Assembly (NCBI RefSeq): GCF_913774235.1
Contig: NZ_CAJYDW010000002.1
Location: 152,264 to 216,263 of the forward strand
DNA length: 64,000 bases
DNA from: an uncultured Pseudomonas sp.
GTDB taxonomy: Bacteria; Pseudomonadota; Gammaproteobacteria; Pseudomonadales; Pseudomonadaceae
Direction: 5' to 3'
The notes below the pieces were generated by a model. The model did no database searches, was not told the origin of the DNA, and was given only the letters and a program-made list of their open reading frames with translations. The translations under genes were made by a program, and so were the position numbers. Shown here piece by piece: positions 1 through 8,569 of the stretch (positions within the stretch are counted from its first letter, which is position 1; every line of letters starts with the position of its first letter).

Positions 1-1
1 C

Positions 2-964
2 CAGCGGCCCGAGGCCCCCAAGTCCGCCGGCGAGTTGTTCGTGGCCAGCGAACAGATGGAAGGGGTCAACTCCTCGTTCCGCGGCTCCCGCCGTGTGTCC
101 GTGCCGCGCGCCGCCATCACCACCACCACCGCGGGTGGGCTGGCACCGGCCGAACGCCTGGACACCGTCGCGCTACCGGGCCTGCGCCGCGCCACCATTC
201 GGGACCTGGTAGCACCAGGTGAGACCGAGTCCGGCTCCATCGAGTACGTTCGCGAGACCGGCTTCACCAACAACGCAGCAACTGTTGCCGAAGGCGGCGC
301 CAAGCCGTACTCCGACATCACCACCACCCTGGTGACCGCGAACGTCCGCACCATCGCGCACCTGTTCAAGGCTTCGCGGCAGATCCTGGACGATGCCAAG
401 GCGCTGCAGAGCTATATCGACGCCCGCGCTCGCTATGGCCTGCTACTGGCCGAAGAGTCCCAGCTGCTTTACGGCAGTGGCGCCGGTGCCAACCTGCAGG
501 GCCTGGTGACCGTTGCCGCGCAGTACGCCGCTCCTGGTGGTGTGACCGTGACCGGTGAGCAGCGCATCGACCGCTTGCGCCTGGCGCTCCTGCAGGCCGA
601 GCTGGCCGAATTCCCCTCGGACGGCATCGTGCTGAATCCCATCGACTGGGCTCTGATCGAGTTGATCAAGGACGACGTCGGCCGCTACATCATCGGCCAA
701 CCGCAGGAAGGCACCGCTGCCCGCCTGTGGAACCGCCCGGTGGTGGCTACCCAGGCGATGAAGCAGAACGACTTCCTCACCGGCGCGTTCAAGCTGGGCG
801 CTCAGATTTTCGACCGCATGGACGTCGAGGTGCTGATTTCCACCGAGAACGACAAGGACTTCGAAAACAACATGGCCACCCTGCGCGCTGAAGAGCGCCT
901 GGCGTTCGCCATCTACCGTACCGAAGCCTTCGTCACCGGCAAGCTCGCTGCCGCCGCGTCCTAA
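2..964 (+). CDS. Phage major capsid protein (HK97 fold), 5' end outside window
   Basis: Forms the icosahedral head shell. The frame is open from base 2, so the N-terminus (scaffold or delta domain) lies upstream and only about 320 residues are seen. The visible part has the usual HK97-family pattern: an N-arm region with a conserved RR..VP..A stretch, an E-loop-like segment, then the P and A domains ending in LRAEERLAFAIYRTEAFV, a C-terminal motif typical of this family. It is followed after 41 bases by the head-completion genes, the normal order for this module. The family call is firm. Whether protease and portal lie upstream cannot be seen. Confidence 0.93.
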   Translation, partial: QRPEAPKSAGELFVASEQMEGVNSSFRGSRRVSVPRAAITTTTAGGLAPAERLDTVALPGLRRATIRDLVAPGETESGSIEYVRETGFTNNAATVAEGGAKPYSDITTTLVTANVRTIAHLFKASRQILDDAKALQSYIDARARYGLLLAEESQLLYGSGAGANLQGLVTVAAQYAAPGGVTVTGEQRIDRLRLALLQAELAEFPSDGIVLNPIDWALIELIKDDVGRYIIGQPQEGTAARLWNRPVVATQAMKQNDFLTGAFKLGAQIFDRMDVEVLISTENDKDFENNMATLRAEERLAFAIYRTEAFVTGKLAAAAS

Positions 965-1005
965 CCCCTGCACGGGCCGGGGTTGCCGGCCCTTCGAGGT
1001 GAGAA

Positions 1006-1476
1006 ATGTCCGATCTACTGATTAAGCCACTGCGAGCCTATGAAGACCGCGGCACCATCCGTGACGTCGACCATGAGCCCTATGCGGCGCCGGTCTGGCT
1101 GGCCAAGGAGCTCGAGCAGCTGAAACTGTGCGAGATCGTAGGCGAGGTGGGTGGCCAGAAGAAAGCTCCAGGCCCCACCACTGCGCCGGACGTTCCGCCC
1201 GACTCTGTGGGCTTAGCTCCTCTGCGGCTGGAGAAGAAGGGTCAGCGGTGGATCATCGTCGACGCCCAGGGCGCGCGAGTCGGTGACTTCATCGGCAAGC
1301 GGGAGGAGGCTGAAGCCGAGCTGGCCAAGCAGCTGGCCGCGCTTTCGTCTGCTGCTGCTGACATCCCGCCGGCCGACACGCCCCCGCCGGCTGCCGGCGA
1401 CCAGCCTCCGGCTGACCAACCGCCTGCCGACCAGCCTCCCGCTGGCCAACCGAACGACAATCCGCCCCAGGAGTAA
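1006..1476 (+). CDS. Phage head-region protein with Pro-rich tail, function unknown
   Basis: A 156-residue protein between the capsid and the head-tail connector gene. Residues 1-115 look folded. The C-terminal 45 residues are a low-complexity tail rich in Pro, Ala, Asp and Gln with a repeated PPADQ unit, probably disordered. A ribosome site (GAGGTGAGA) precedes the ATG. The start of the next gene follows within 3 bases, so the pair is probably translated together. Position suggests a minor head protein or small decoration protein, but no motif shows this. Confidence 0.72.
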   Translation: MSDLLIKPLRAYEDRGTIRDVDHEPYAAPVWLAKELEQLKLCEIVGEVGGQKKAPGPTTAPDVPPDSVGLAPLRLEKKGQRWIIVDAQGARVGDFIGKREEAEAELAKQLAALSSAAADIPPADTPPPAAGDQPPADQPPADQPPAGQPNDNPPQE

Positions 1477-1479
1477 GCG

Positions 1480-1956
1480 ATGTCCGTGATCAGCATAGAG
1501 CTGGCCATGCAGCACCTGCTGGCCGAGGAAGAGGATCAGGTCCTGGTCCAGGCCATGCTGGATGGCGCCGAGGAATCGGCCAGCCAGTACCTGCAGCGGC
1601 GGTTCTATGCCGATCAGGCTTCGCTGGACGCCGCCCTGGCCGAAGTGCCGGCGGCGATCAGCTCCACCCGCATCCGCTACGAACAGGCCGTGGCTGCCGC
1701 TGACGTGGTGGTGGACTTCAATGATCGCCAGGGTGCGCTTGATCGTGCCGCCAAGACGTTCGCCGATGCCCGGGCCGAAGTCGAGATGAAGGCCCGAGGC
1801 CTTGTCATCAACAAGGCAATTCAGGTTGCATGCCTGCTGATCCTTGGCCATCTTTTCGCCAACCGCGAGGACGTGGCCACCGGCGTGACCGTCGCCGAGT
1901 TACCCATGGGCTCCCGGCACCTGCTGGCACCGTACCGTACTGGGATGGGCGTGTGA
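1480..1956 (+). CDS. Head-tail connector protein (gp6-like adaptor)
   Basis: Predicted ring protein that docks under the portal. The 158-residue, mostly helical sequence fits the Phage_connect_1/gp6-like family: a start of the type ISIELAMQHL followed by long amphipathic helices and a C-terminal LLAPYR..MGV end common in this family. The helical insert at about residues 60-105 makes it longer than the usual 100 or so residues. Its stop overlaps the next start (TGATG), pointing to coupled translation. Confidence 0.8.
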   Translation: MSVISIELAMQHLLAEEEDQVLVQAMLDGAEESASQYLQRRFYADQASLDAALAEVPAAISSTRIRYEQAVAAADVVVDFNDRQGALDRAAKTFADARAEVEMKARGLVINKAIQVACLLILGHLFANREDVATGVTVAELPMGSRHLLAPYRTGMGV

Positions 1957-2294
1957 TGCGTGCCGGCCAGCTACGGCAGCGCGTGATGCTGCAGCGCGAT
2001 GGGCGTCACCAAGACCCGGACACCGGCGAGATGATCAGCGGCTGGTCGAACCTGACCAGCAAGGCCATCCCGTGCTCCGTCGAGCCGGTGAGCGGCCGCG
2101 AGTTCATCGCCGGCCAGGCCACCCAGAACGAGGTCACGGCCCGGATCGTCATCCGGTACCGCGCTGGGGTGACTTCGGGCATGCGCGCCGTGCATCGCGA
2201 CGTGATCTACAACATCGAGGCCGTCCTGCCGGACAAGAACTCCGGGCGGGAGTACCTCACCCTGATGGTTTCCGGCGGACTCGCCGAGGGCTGA
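1956..2294 (+). CDS. Head-closure / head-tail adaptor protein (SPP1 gp16-like)
   Basis: A 112-residue protein that starts MRAGQLRQRV and carries a beta-rich core with the motif RIVIRYRAGV and an end of the form YLTLMVSGG. This is the signature layout of phage head-tail joining proteins (SPP1 gp16 / HK97 gp7 group), which seal the portal after packaging. The ATG overlaps the stop of the preceding connector gene. An in-frame GTG one codon earlier is also possible. Confidence 0.83.
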   Translation: MRAGQLRQRVMLQRDGRHQDPDTGEMISGWSNLTSKAIPCSVEPVSGREFIAGQATQNEVTARIVIRYRAGVTSGMRAVHRDVIYNIEAVLPDKNSGREYLTLMVSGGLAEG

Positions 2295-2296
2295 TC

Positions 2297-2731
2297 ATGA
2301 TCACCTTCACCCTCAAGGGCGTGGACGATGCAATTGAGCGGCTGACCCAGCTGCCGGAGAAGGTCCAGAAGCGCTCCGTGCGCCGGGCCGCCCGGGCGGC
2401 GATGAAGATCGTCCGTGACGAAGCTGTCGACCGGGCCAACCAGCAGGACGACCCGGAAACGCCCATGAACATCGCCGACTTCATCGTGATCCGCGAGGGC
2501 ACGATCAAGGGGCGGCGCGAGGGCGGGATCGTCATGCGGGTAGGCGTCATGGGCGGCGCCCGCTACGACAAGAACTCGCCGAACCCGACCTACTGGCGCT
2601 TCGTCGAACTGGGCACCGAGCGCTCCCGCGCCAGGCCCTTCATGCGTCCGGCGCTGGACAACAACGTGCCGGACGTAATCCAGACCTTCGTCGACGTGCT
2701 CAACGACGAGCTGAACAAGGAGCTGGTCTGA
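2297..2731 (+). CDS. HK97 gp10-family head-tail protein
   Basis: A 144-residue protein of the HK97 gp10/tail-completion family. It starts MITFTLKGVDDAIERL, has a basic helix (KRSVRRAARAAMK at about residues 31-43), and the conserved end GTERSRARPFMRPAL followed by a helical tail. The family acts at the head-tail junction of siphoviruses. It lies two bases after the adaptor gene and its stop overlaps the next ATG (TGATG), so it is part of one operon. Confidence 0.85.
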   Translation: MITFTLKGVDDAIERLTQLPEKVQKRSVRRAARAAMKIVRDEAVDRANQQDDPETPMNIADFIVIREGTIKGRREGGIVMRVGVMGGARYDKNSPNPTYWRFVELGTERSRARPFMRPALDNNVPDVIQTFVDVLNDELNKELV

Positions 2732-3096
2732 TGTTTCCCCCTCTGTTCAAGGTCGTCGCGGCCTCCGCCGCCGTCAAGGCGCTGTTCGGCGCCGACCCGG
2801 TGCGGGTCTATCCCTTCGGCGAGGCTGAGGAGGGCACCGCGCTGCCCTATGCTGCCTGGCAGATCATCAGCGGCAGCCCGGACAACTACCTCACTGGCCG
2901 CCCGGGGGTTGACGGGTTCCGCACCCAGGTCGATGTCTACGGCAGCACCCCTGCCAGCGCGCGTGCTGCCGCCATGGCGCTCCGCGACGCCCTCGAAGGC
3001 GTGGCCTACCTGGTGGCCTACAACGGCGAGAGCCGCGACCGAGACACCAAGAATTACCGGGTCAGCTTCGACCTTGAGTGGACTGTGCTCCGCTGA
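2731..3096 (+). CDS. Tail completion / tail terminator protein (DUF3168, gp17-like)
   Basis: A 121-residue DUF3168 protein, the family that caps the tail tube and joins it to the head. Visible hallmarks are an N-terminal helix with V.ALFG.DPVRVYPFG, the LPYAAWQ strand, DVYG in mid-protein and a C-terminal beta strand (VSFDLEWTV). Its order between gp10 and the tail tube agrees with this role. It overlaps the preceding stop and is followed by a factor-independent terminator. Confidence 0.85.
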   Translation: MFPPLFKVVAASAAVKALFGADPVRVYPFGEAEEGTALPYAAWQIISGSPDNYLTGRPGVDGFRTQVDVYGSTPASARAAAMALRDALEGVAYLVAYNGESRDRDTKNYRVSFDLEWTVLR

Positions 3097-3117
3097 TCCA
3101 TCACTGACTTCCCATCG

Positions 3118-3138
3118 ACCCGCTCCGGCGGGTTTTTT
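3118..3138 (+). terminator. Rho-independent terminator upstream of tail tube gene
   Basis: A 6-bp stem ACCCGC/GCGGGT around a TCCG loop is followed by six T. It lies in the 65-base gap before the tail tube gene and may separate head-joining from tail transcription levels, or act as a processed 5' hairpin. Confidence 0.7.
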
Positions 3139-3161
3139 CATGCCCGCAGGAGACGCTCCAC

Positions 3162-3911
3162 ATGGCAATTCTCACCCAAGGAACCCAGATCTTCGCCCTG
3201 GTCCCGCCCTCCAGCGGCACCGGCGCCTACACCGTGATGGAGATCAAGCGCGCTACCGCGTTCAACCCCGGCGGTTCCCCGGCCGATCAGATCGACACCA
3301 CCCCGCTGTCGGCGCTCGAGCGCGAGTACATGAAGGGTTTGCGCACCCCCGGCGCGGCCTCGATGACCGTCCAGGCCGATCCGAAAGAGGACAGCCACAT
3401 CCGGCTACACCAGCTGTCCGAAGCGACCGGCGACACCACCATCAAGTGGGTAGTGGGCTGGTCCGACGGTCCAGTGGACGAGAACAACGAGCCGACGTCT
3501 CTGCCGACCGCCGCGCAGACCGGCACCGTCACCAGCCTGGCGATCGGCAACGGCGGTTCCGGCTACACCTCGGCGCCGACCGTAGCCCTCACCGGCGGTG
3601 GCGGCTCGGGCGCCGCGGCGACTGCGGTAGTCGCCGACGGCAAGGTGACCGGCCTTACCATCACCAACCCCGGCACCGGCTACACCAGCGCGCCCACGGT
3701 GGCGTTCAGCGGCGGCGCCGGATCGGGTGCAACGGCCACGGCCAGCCTGACCACCGACTGGAATTTCGTGCTTCCGGACGACCGAACCTGGTTCGAGTTC
3801 AAGGGCTACGTCTCCGACTTCCCGTTCGACTTCGCCGGCAACACGGTCGTGACCACGGCCGCCACCATCCAGCGCTCCGGCGGCAGCAAGTGGAAGCGCA
3901 AGAGCGCATAA
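3162..3911 (+). CDS. Major tail tube protein with two inserted Gly-rich beta repeats
   Basis: Tail tube subunit, 249 residues. Residues 1-120 and 198-249 form the tube fold as in lambda gpV relatives. Between them, residues 123-197 hold two 39-residue repeats, each with the core GYTSAPTVA followed by a Gly-Ser-Ala stretch. Repeats of this kind are common as surface-exposed domains on phage virion proteins. A clear ribosome site (GGAGA) precedes the ATG. The gene is followed after 9 bases by the tail chaperone, the standard order. Confidence 0.88.
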   Translation: MAILTQGTQIFALVPPSSGTGAYTVMEIKRATAFNPGGSPADQIDTTPLSALEREYMKGLRTPGAASMTVQADPKEDSHIRLHQLSEATGDTTIKWVVGWSDGPVDENNEPTSLPTAAQTGTVTSLAIGNGGSGYTSAPTVALTGGGGSGAAATAVVADGKVTGLTITNPGTGYTSAPTVAFSGGAGSGATATASLTTDWNFVLPDDRTWFEFKGYVSDFPFDFAGNTVVTTAATIQRSGGSKWKRKSA

Positions 3912-3920
3912 GGACCGAGC

Positions 3921-4289
3921 ATGAAACTGAAAGAACTGAAAGCCGCCGGCGCCTTTGTCGAAGCGGCGCCCGTGAAGAAGCCCATCAAGTGGCCTCACTT
4001 GGACGAGAACGGCGATCCCGTCACCGACGAGTTCACCGTCCTGGTGAAGCGCCAGTCCTTCGCCGTGATCGAGAACTTGTATTCCCCGGACGCGGGCGAG
4101 GGCGAAGCCGACGTGGCCAAGCGCAGCCGCAACGCCAAGCTGATCAGTGAGTGCGTGCTGCTGGGCGAGAAGGGGGAAGAGCAGATCCCCTACGAGGACG
4201 CGCGCAACCTGGAGCCGAACCTGGCCTTCGCCCTGCTCAACGCTGTGCATGAGGTCAACGGCCTCGGGAAGACCGCGGCAAAAAACTGA
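3921..4289 (+). CDS. Tail assembly chaperone, G product (zero frame)
   Basis: A 122-residue protein in the position of lambda gpG, which coats the tape measure protein during tail assembly. It is rich in Lys and Glu and has the typical KWPHLDENG and FAVIENLY segments. The reading frame ends just after a perfect slippery heptamer (4280-4286), and a fraction of ribosomes should shift to make the longer GT product. It lies directly between tail tube and tape measure. Confidence 0.85.
   Translation: MKLKELKAAGAFVEAAPVKKPIKWPHLDENGDPVTDEFTVLVKRQSFAVIENLYSPDAGEGEADVAKRSRNAKLISECVLLGEKGEEQIPYEDARNLEPNLAFALLNAVHEVNGLGKTAAKN
4280..4286 (+). promoter_or_regulatory. Programmed -1 ribosomal frameshift site A AAA AAC
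   Basis: The codons GCA AAA AAC TGA give an X XXY YYZ heptamer in exactly the right phase, one codon before the G stop. Slipping back one base continues into the frame of the downstream T segment without any stop. Lambda and many siphoviruses use the same device with GGGAAAG. No strong downstream pseudoknot was worked out. Confidence 0.85.
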
Positions 4290-4597
4290 CCGCCGTCGAT
4301 GAGATGTGGCACGAGCTCGTGCTGCATGGCATCGGCGGCCGCACCATCCTCGAAGCCAAGAATCGCCTGACCTACGTTGAGGCCATGGACTGGTATGCCT
4401 ACCTGCGCCGGCGCGGCAGCCTGAACCTGGGCAATCGCCTGGAGCATGGCTTCGCCATGCTGGCCACGGTGCTGAGCCGCATCCACGGCGGTGAGGTGGA
4501 GATGGAGGCCTTCATGCCCTACGAATCCGCCCTGGCCCAGGCCAAGGAGGAGGCCGAGGGCATCTCGCTCGACCAGGCCATGGCCACCTGGCACTGA
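4286..4597 (+). CDS. T domain of tail assembly chaperone GT (reached by -1 frameshift)
   Basis: An open frame of 103 codons in the -1 frame relative to G, joined at base 4286. The fused GT protein would be about 225 residues (3921-4286 plus 4286-4597). The T part, from about MWHELVLHGIGG onward, is the domain that in lambda binds the assembled tail tube protein. There is no good ribosome site before the internal ATG at 4304, which also argues for frameshift expression. A GC hairpin without T run follows at 4600-4616. Confidence 0.82.
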   Translation: MTAVDEMWHELVLHGIGGRTILEAKNRLTYVEAMDWYAYLRRRGSLNLGNRLEHGFAMLATVLSRIHGGEVEMEAFMPYESALAQAKEEAEGISLDQAMATWH

Positions 4598-4634
4598 TCG
4601 CCCGCTCCGGCGGGCCACCACCTGGAACTGACAC

Positions 4635-7493
4635 ATGGCAACCCGCTCCCTCGGCAGTTTGACGCTCGACCTGGTCGCCAAGACCGGCGGCTTCGAGCAG
4701 GGCATGGACCGTGCCGCGCGCTCCATGCAGCGGTTCAAGGCCGAGACCAGCAAGCAGCAGAACGACTTGGAAAAGCTGCTGGGCAAGATCGACCCGGTGG
4801 TAGGACGCCTGGGCGAGCTGGACAAGATGGAGCAGCAGCTGGCGGCCCACCGCAAGGCCAACCGCCTGCCGGCTGACGACTATGCCGAATACCTGGGCAA
4901 GCTCAACGCCATGCGCGACGGGCTGACCAAGGCGACCTCGGCGAATGACAAATACACCATGAGCGCCAAGGCTCAGGCCGCGGCCCTGCGCGGTGTGCCG
5001 GCGCAGTTCACCGACATCGTCACCAGCTTGCAGGGTGGCCAGCAGCCGCTGACCGTCTTCCTGCAGCAGGGTGGTCAGTTGAAGGACATGTTCGGTGGCG
5101 CCGCGCCGGCCGCCCGAGCCTTGGGCGGCTACGTCCTCGGCCTCATCAATCCCTTCACCCTGGCCGCTGCCGCCGCCGCGGCGCTTGCCTTGGCCTACTA
5201 CCAGGGCTCCAAGGAGCAGGACGCTTTCCGGGTTTCCCTGGTTACCACGGGCAACTTGGCGGGCAAGAACACTGGCCAGATGGCCGACCTGGCAAAGGAA
5301 GTCAGCGGCGTCACTGGGACCACCGGCGCCGCCGCTGAAGCCCTGGCGCAGCTGGTGGCTACCGGCTCGCTCACCAGCGACCAATTCAAGGACATGGCCG
5401 TCGCCGCCGTGGCCTGGGAGTCCGCCACCGGCAAGGCTGTTTCCGACACGGTCGCCGAGTTCAAGCGCCTGGCCGACGAGCCGACCAAGGCCTCGGCCGC
5501 GCTGAACGAGCAGTACAACTACCTCACCGCCGCGGTCTACGACCAGATCCGGGCGCTGGAGGAGCAGGGCAACAAGACCGCCGCCGCCAACCTGGCCGAA
5601 GCGACCTATGCCGGCGCCCTTCAGGAGCGCGCCAAGAACATCAAGGAGAACCTCGGCGCCCTGGAGTCGGCCTGGAACAGCCTCACCAGTGGCGCGAAAA
5701 AGGCCTGGGACGCCATGCTCAACATCGGGCGCGAGGACACCCTGGCGCAGCAGATCGAGAAGGTACAGAAGCAGTTGGACGAGCTGCCGGCGCGCAGCTC
5801 GGTCACCGGGCGCCAAGCCAGCCGCGACCAGGCCGCCCAGGATGCCCAGCGCGCCGCCCTCCAGGGCCAGCTCGATTTCCTCAAGCAGCAGAAGGCCACC
5901 CAGGACTCGATCGCCCGGGCGCAGGGGCTGGCCGCCGACGATGAGCGCGCGGCCATCGCTGCCAGCACTTCGATGCACCAGAAGTACCTGGCCGGCTTGG
6001 ACAAGGAGGCTCAGAAGAAGAACGCCATCGCCGAGCTGGATCGGGAGCGCGCCGCGCGCCTCCGCGTGGCCGGCGCCGATGCGGCCGCCATCCAGCGCGA
6101 ATACGCTGTGGCACTGGCCGGTATCGAGGACAAGTTCAAGGACAAATCGACCACCCGCACCAAGGCCTATAGCGACGACGAGGCCACGCGAACCCTCCTG
6201 GCACTCCGGCAGCAGCAGAGCAGCCTGGAAGAGCAGCTGGCCAGCAGTGAGAAGCTGACGGCCTCCCAGCAGAAGCTGGCGCAGTTCGAGCAGCAGATTG
6301 CCGACCTGAAGACCAAGCAGACGCTGACGGCCGACCAGCAGAGCCTGCTGGCCAACCAGAGCCAGATCAAGGCGCAGCTGCAGAAGAACGCCGCGATCGA
6401 GCAGGAGATCGTCCACAAGCAGGAGCTGCAGAAGCTCACCGAGCGCGCCGCCCAGCTGGACGCCTCCATCGCCAGCACCTTGGCCTCCCAGGCCGAGCAG
6501 TATGGCCGGCAGCTGGACGGCGCCGGCATGGGCGACCAGTACCGGGACCGGCTGAACCAGCAGAAGTCGATCTATCGCGAGTTCCAGCGGTACCAAGAGC
6601 AGCTGGACAAGGCCACGCCCAAGGATCTGCTGGGGTCGGACCAGTACAACGAGGCCACCGAGAAGATCCGGGCCGGGCAGGAAAAGGCGCTCAAGCAGTC
6701 GGCGGACTACTACGCCGAGCTGGACCGCCAGAACAGCGACTGGACCCTGGGCGCCCAGGATGCCTACCAGAACTACCTGGCCAGCGCGCGGGATGTCGCC
6801 GGGCAGACCAAAAGCCTGTTCACCAACGCTTTCAGCAGCATGGAAGATGCGATCGTCAGCTTCGCCCTGACCGGAAAGCTGTCCTTCAGCGACTTCGCCA
6901 AGTCGGTGCTGGCGGACATGGCCAAGATCGCCGTGCGCTCGGCCAGCAGCCAGGCGCTGAGCGGGCTACTGAGCATCGCTGGGTCTGTCGCTGCCAGTTA
7001 CTTCGGTGCCGGCGGAACGGCGCCGGCGAGCACCTCGGCGACGGTGGGTGGCTCCACGACTACCTTCAATCCGCAGCTGAACACCGCCGGCCTTACCTAC
7101 AACGCCAAGGGTGGCGTCTACGACAGCCCGAGCCTTTCCGCCTTCAGCAACCAGGTGCACGACACCCCGAAGCTGTTCGCCTTCGCGAAGGGCGCTGGGA
7201 TCTTCGCCGAGGCCGGCCCGGAAGCTGTAATGCCCCTGACCCGGGCCGCGGACGGCTCGCTGGGCGTGAGGGCGCTCCAGGGTCAGAACAACCTGCCGGC
7301 GGCGGCGCCGATCCAAATCCACACCGAGGTGCATGTGGATGCAGGCGGCAATGCCACGGCGTCAACGGATGCGTCGCAGGCCGGCGCCGCTGGACAGCAG
7401 TTGGGCAAGATGATCAGCGACGGCGCCCTGCGCGTCGTTCAGCAGCAGCTTGCCACCGGCGGATCAATCTGGAGGCTCGTCAATGGCCGTTGA
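4635..7493 (+). CDS. Tail length tape measure protein
   Basis: A 952-residue protein whose length sets tail length; at about 0.15 nm per residue the tail would be near 140 nm. It starts with the family motif LTLDLVAKTGGFEQGMDRA, has hydrophobic segments around residues 155-190, long charged coiled-coil stretches from about 370 to 700, and ends with a lambda gpH-type C-terminal region (GPEAVMPLTRAADGSLGV, then a helical end). It directly follows the G/T chaperones, which bind it. Its 3' end overlaps the M gene by 11 bases. Confidence 0.93.
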   Translation: MATRSLGSLTLDLVAKTGGFEQGMDRAARSMQRFKAETSKQQNDLEKLLGKIDPVVGRLGELDKMEQQLAAHRKANRLPADDYAEYLGKLNAMRDGLTKATSANDKYTMSAKAQAAALRGVPAQFTDIVTSLQGGQQPLTVFLQQGGQLKDMFGGAAPAARALGGYVLGLINPFTLAAAAAAALALAYYQGSKEQDAFRVSLVTTGNLAGKNTGQMADLAKEVSGVTGTTGAAAEALAQLVATGSLTSDQFKDMAVAAVAWESATGKAVSDTVAEFKRLADEPTKASAALNEQYNYLTAAVYDQIRALEEQGNKTAAANLAEATYAGALQERAKNIKENLGALESAWNSLTSGAKKAWDAMLNIGREDTLAQQIEKVQKQLDELPARSSVTGRQASRDQAAQDAQRAALQGQLDFLKQQKATQDSIARAQGLAADDERAAIAASTSMHQKYLAGLDKEAQKKNAIAELDRERAARLRVAGADAAAIQREYAVALAGIEDKFKDKSTTRTKAYSDDEATRTLLALRQQQSSLEEQLASSEKLTASQQKLAQFEQQIADLKTKQTLTADQQSLLANQSQIKAQLQKNAAIEQEIVHKQELQKLTERAAQLDASIASTLASQAEQYGRQLDGAGMGDQYRDRLNQQKSIYREFQRYQEQLDKATPKDLLGSDQYNEATEKIRAGQEKALKQSADYYAELDRQNSDWTLGAQDAYQNYLASARDVAGQTKSLFTNAFSSMEDAIVSFALTGKLSFSDFAKSVLADMAKIAVRSASSQALSGLLSIAGSVAASYFGAGGTAPASTSATVGGSTTTFNPQLNTAGLTYNAKGGVYDSPSLSAFSNQVHDTPKLFAFAKGAGIFAEAGPEAVMPLTRAADGSLGVRALQGQNNLPAAAPIQIHTEVHVDAGGNATASTDASQAGAAGQQLGKMISDGALRVVQQQLATGGSIWRLVNGR

Positions 7494-7821
7494 AACGTTC
7501 ACTTGGGACCCTAGGCCGGATGCCGAGGGCACCGCGACCTACCGGACCCGCAAGACCCCGCTCGGTGACGGATACGCCCAGGTTGTCGGTGATGGCCTCA
7601 ACAACAAGTCGCAGAGCTGGCCGCTGACGTTCAAGGGGGGCGAGGCGACCATCGTTGCGATTCGGGACTTCCTGGATCGCCACGCTGGGTACCGATCGTT
7701 CCTCTGGACGCCGCCTCTCGGAGCGGTGGGCTTCTACATCGCCGGAGAGCATCGCCTGGCGGCCCATGGGGCCGACATTTACACCCTCACCGTCACCTTC
7801 GAGCAGTGGTTCCACCCATGA
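7483..7821 (+). CDS. Minor tail protein M (lambda gpM-like)
   Basis: A 112-residue tail-tip protein. The visible motifs are GDGYAQVVGDG, a central WPLTFKG strand, FLDRHAGYRSFLWTPP and the end YTLTVTFEQWF, all typical of the gpM family. The start at 7483 is chosen because a GGAGG box lies 7 bases upstream, inside the tape measure gene. The stop overlaps the L start (ATGA). Confidence 0.92.
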   Translation: MAVETFTWDPRPDAEGTATYRTRKTPLGDGYAQVVGDGLNNKSQSWPLTFKGGEATIVAIRDFLDRHAGYRSFLWTPPLGAVGFYIAGEHRLAAHGADIYTLTVTFEQWFHP

Positions 7822-8567
7822 GTTTGCAGACGCGGTATCAGCAGCTGGAGCCCGGCGCCGAGATCACCCTGTTCGAGATCGACGGCAGTGATTTCGGCGC
7901 CGACGTGCTTTATTTCCACGGCCACGCCATTCCACACACGCCCGAGGAGATCACCGCGGCTGGAGCCAACGCTGATCAGCTACCGGCCAAATCGATCTGG
8001 TGGAAGGGCATCGAGTATGCGGCTTGGCCCGTGCAGCTGGAGGGCATCGAAGCCAGCAGCGACGGCACATCAGCCCGGCCGACATTTTCCGCTGGCAACG
8101 TTTCGGGCCGCATCACGGCTCTCTGCCTGGCGTTCGAGGACCTCCTTCAGTTCCGCCTGGTAATGCGCGAGACCCTGGCTGAGTACCTGGACGCACGCAA
8201 TTTCCCAGCGGGAAACCCGACTGCCGATTCCACCCAGGAGGTAATCGAGGTCTGGTATCTGGACCAGAAGACTCGCGAGGACGGCGAGGTGGTTTCTTGG
8301 GAGCTAGCGTCACCGGGCGACCTCGCCGGCGAAGCGGTGGGGCGACAATGCACGACGCTGTGCCATTGGGCCATGACCGGCGGCTACCGCGGCCCGAACT
8401 GTGGCTATACCGGCCCCTACCGAGACGAGAACGGCGAACTGACCGATGACCCGGCCCGCGATATCTGCGATGCCACCCTGGGCACCGGCTGCGTGCCGCG
8501 CTTTGGCGAGGGCAACGAGCTACCCCACGGCGGCTTCCCGGCCGTCTCCCTGATCGCCAGGAGCTGA
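7818..8567 (+). CDS. Minor tail protein L (probable 4Fe-4S tail-tip protein)
   Basis: A 249-residue lambda gpL homologue that links the tail-tip proteins. The C-terminal third carries cysteines in the pattern C-x3-C ... C ... C-x7-C (from GRQCTTLCHW to GTGCVPRFG), matching the region that binds an iron-sulphur cluster in lambda gpL. The N-terminal domain holds the family segment ITLFEIDGSDFGADVL. It is translationally coupled to M by an ATGA overlap and to K by a 2-base gap. Confidence 0.92.
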   Translation: MSLQTRYQQLEPGAEITLFEIDGSDFGADVLYFHGHAIPHTPEEITAAGANADQLPAKSIWWKGIEYAAWPVQLEGIEASSDGTSARPTFSAGNVSGRITALCLAFEDLLQFRLVMRETLAEYLDARNFPAGNPTADSTQEVIEVWYLDQKTREDGEVVSWELASPGDLAGEAVGRQCTTLCHWAMTGGYRGPNCGYTGPYRDENGELTDDPARDICDATLGTGCVPRFGEGNELPHGGFPAVSLIARS

Positions 8568-8569
8568 CC

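Noticed and set aside
1375..1475. Repeats coding PPADQ considered as a separate repeat element
   Set aside because: They are in-frame low-complexity codons of the head-region protein.
2849..4150. 433-codon plus-strand frame across tail tube and neighbours
   Set aside because: It crosses a terminator and three well-supported genes in another frame and is Arg/Pro-rich nonsense.
4600..4616. GC hairpin after the T segment taken as a terminator
   Set aside because: It has no T run, and the tape measure gene directly behind must be transcribed with G/T.
4512..6596. Long open frame of 694 codons on the minus strand
   Set aside because: It lies opposite the tape measure gene and has the Leu/Gly-rich look of an antisense shadow in GC-rich DNA. 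The plus-strand protein fits its family.
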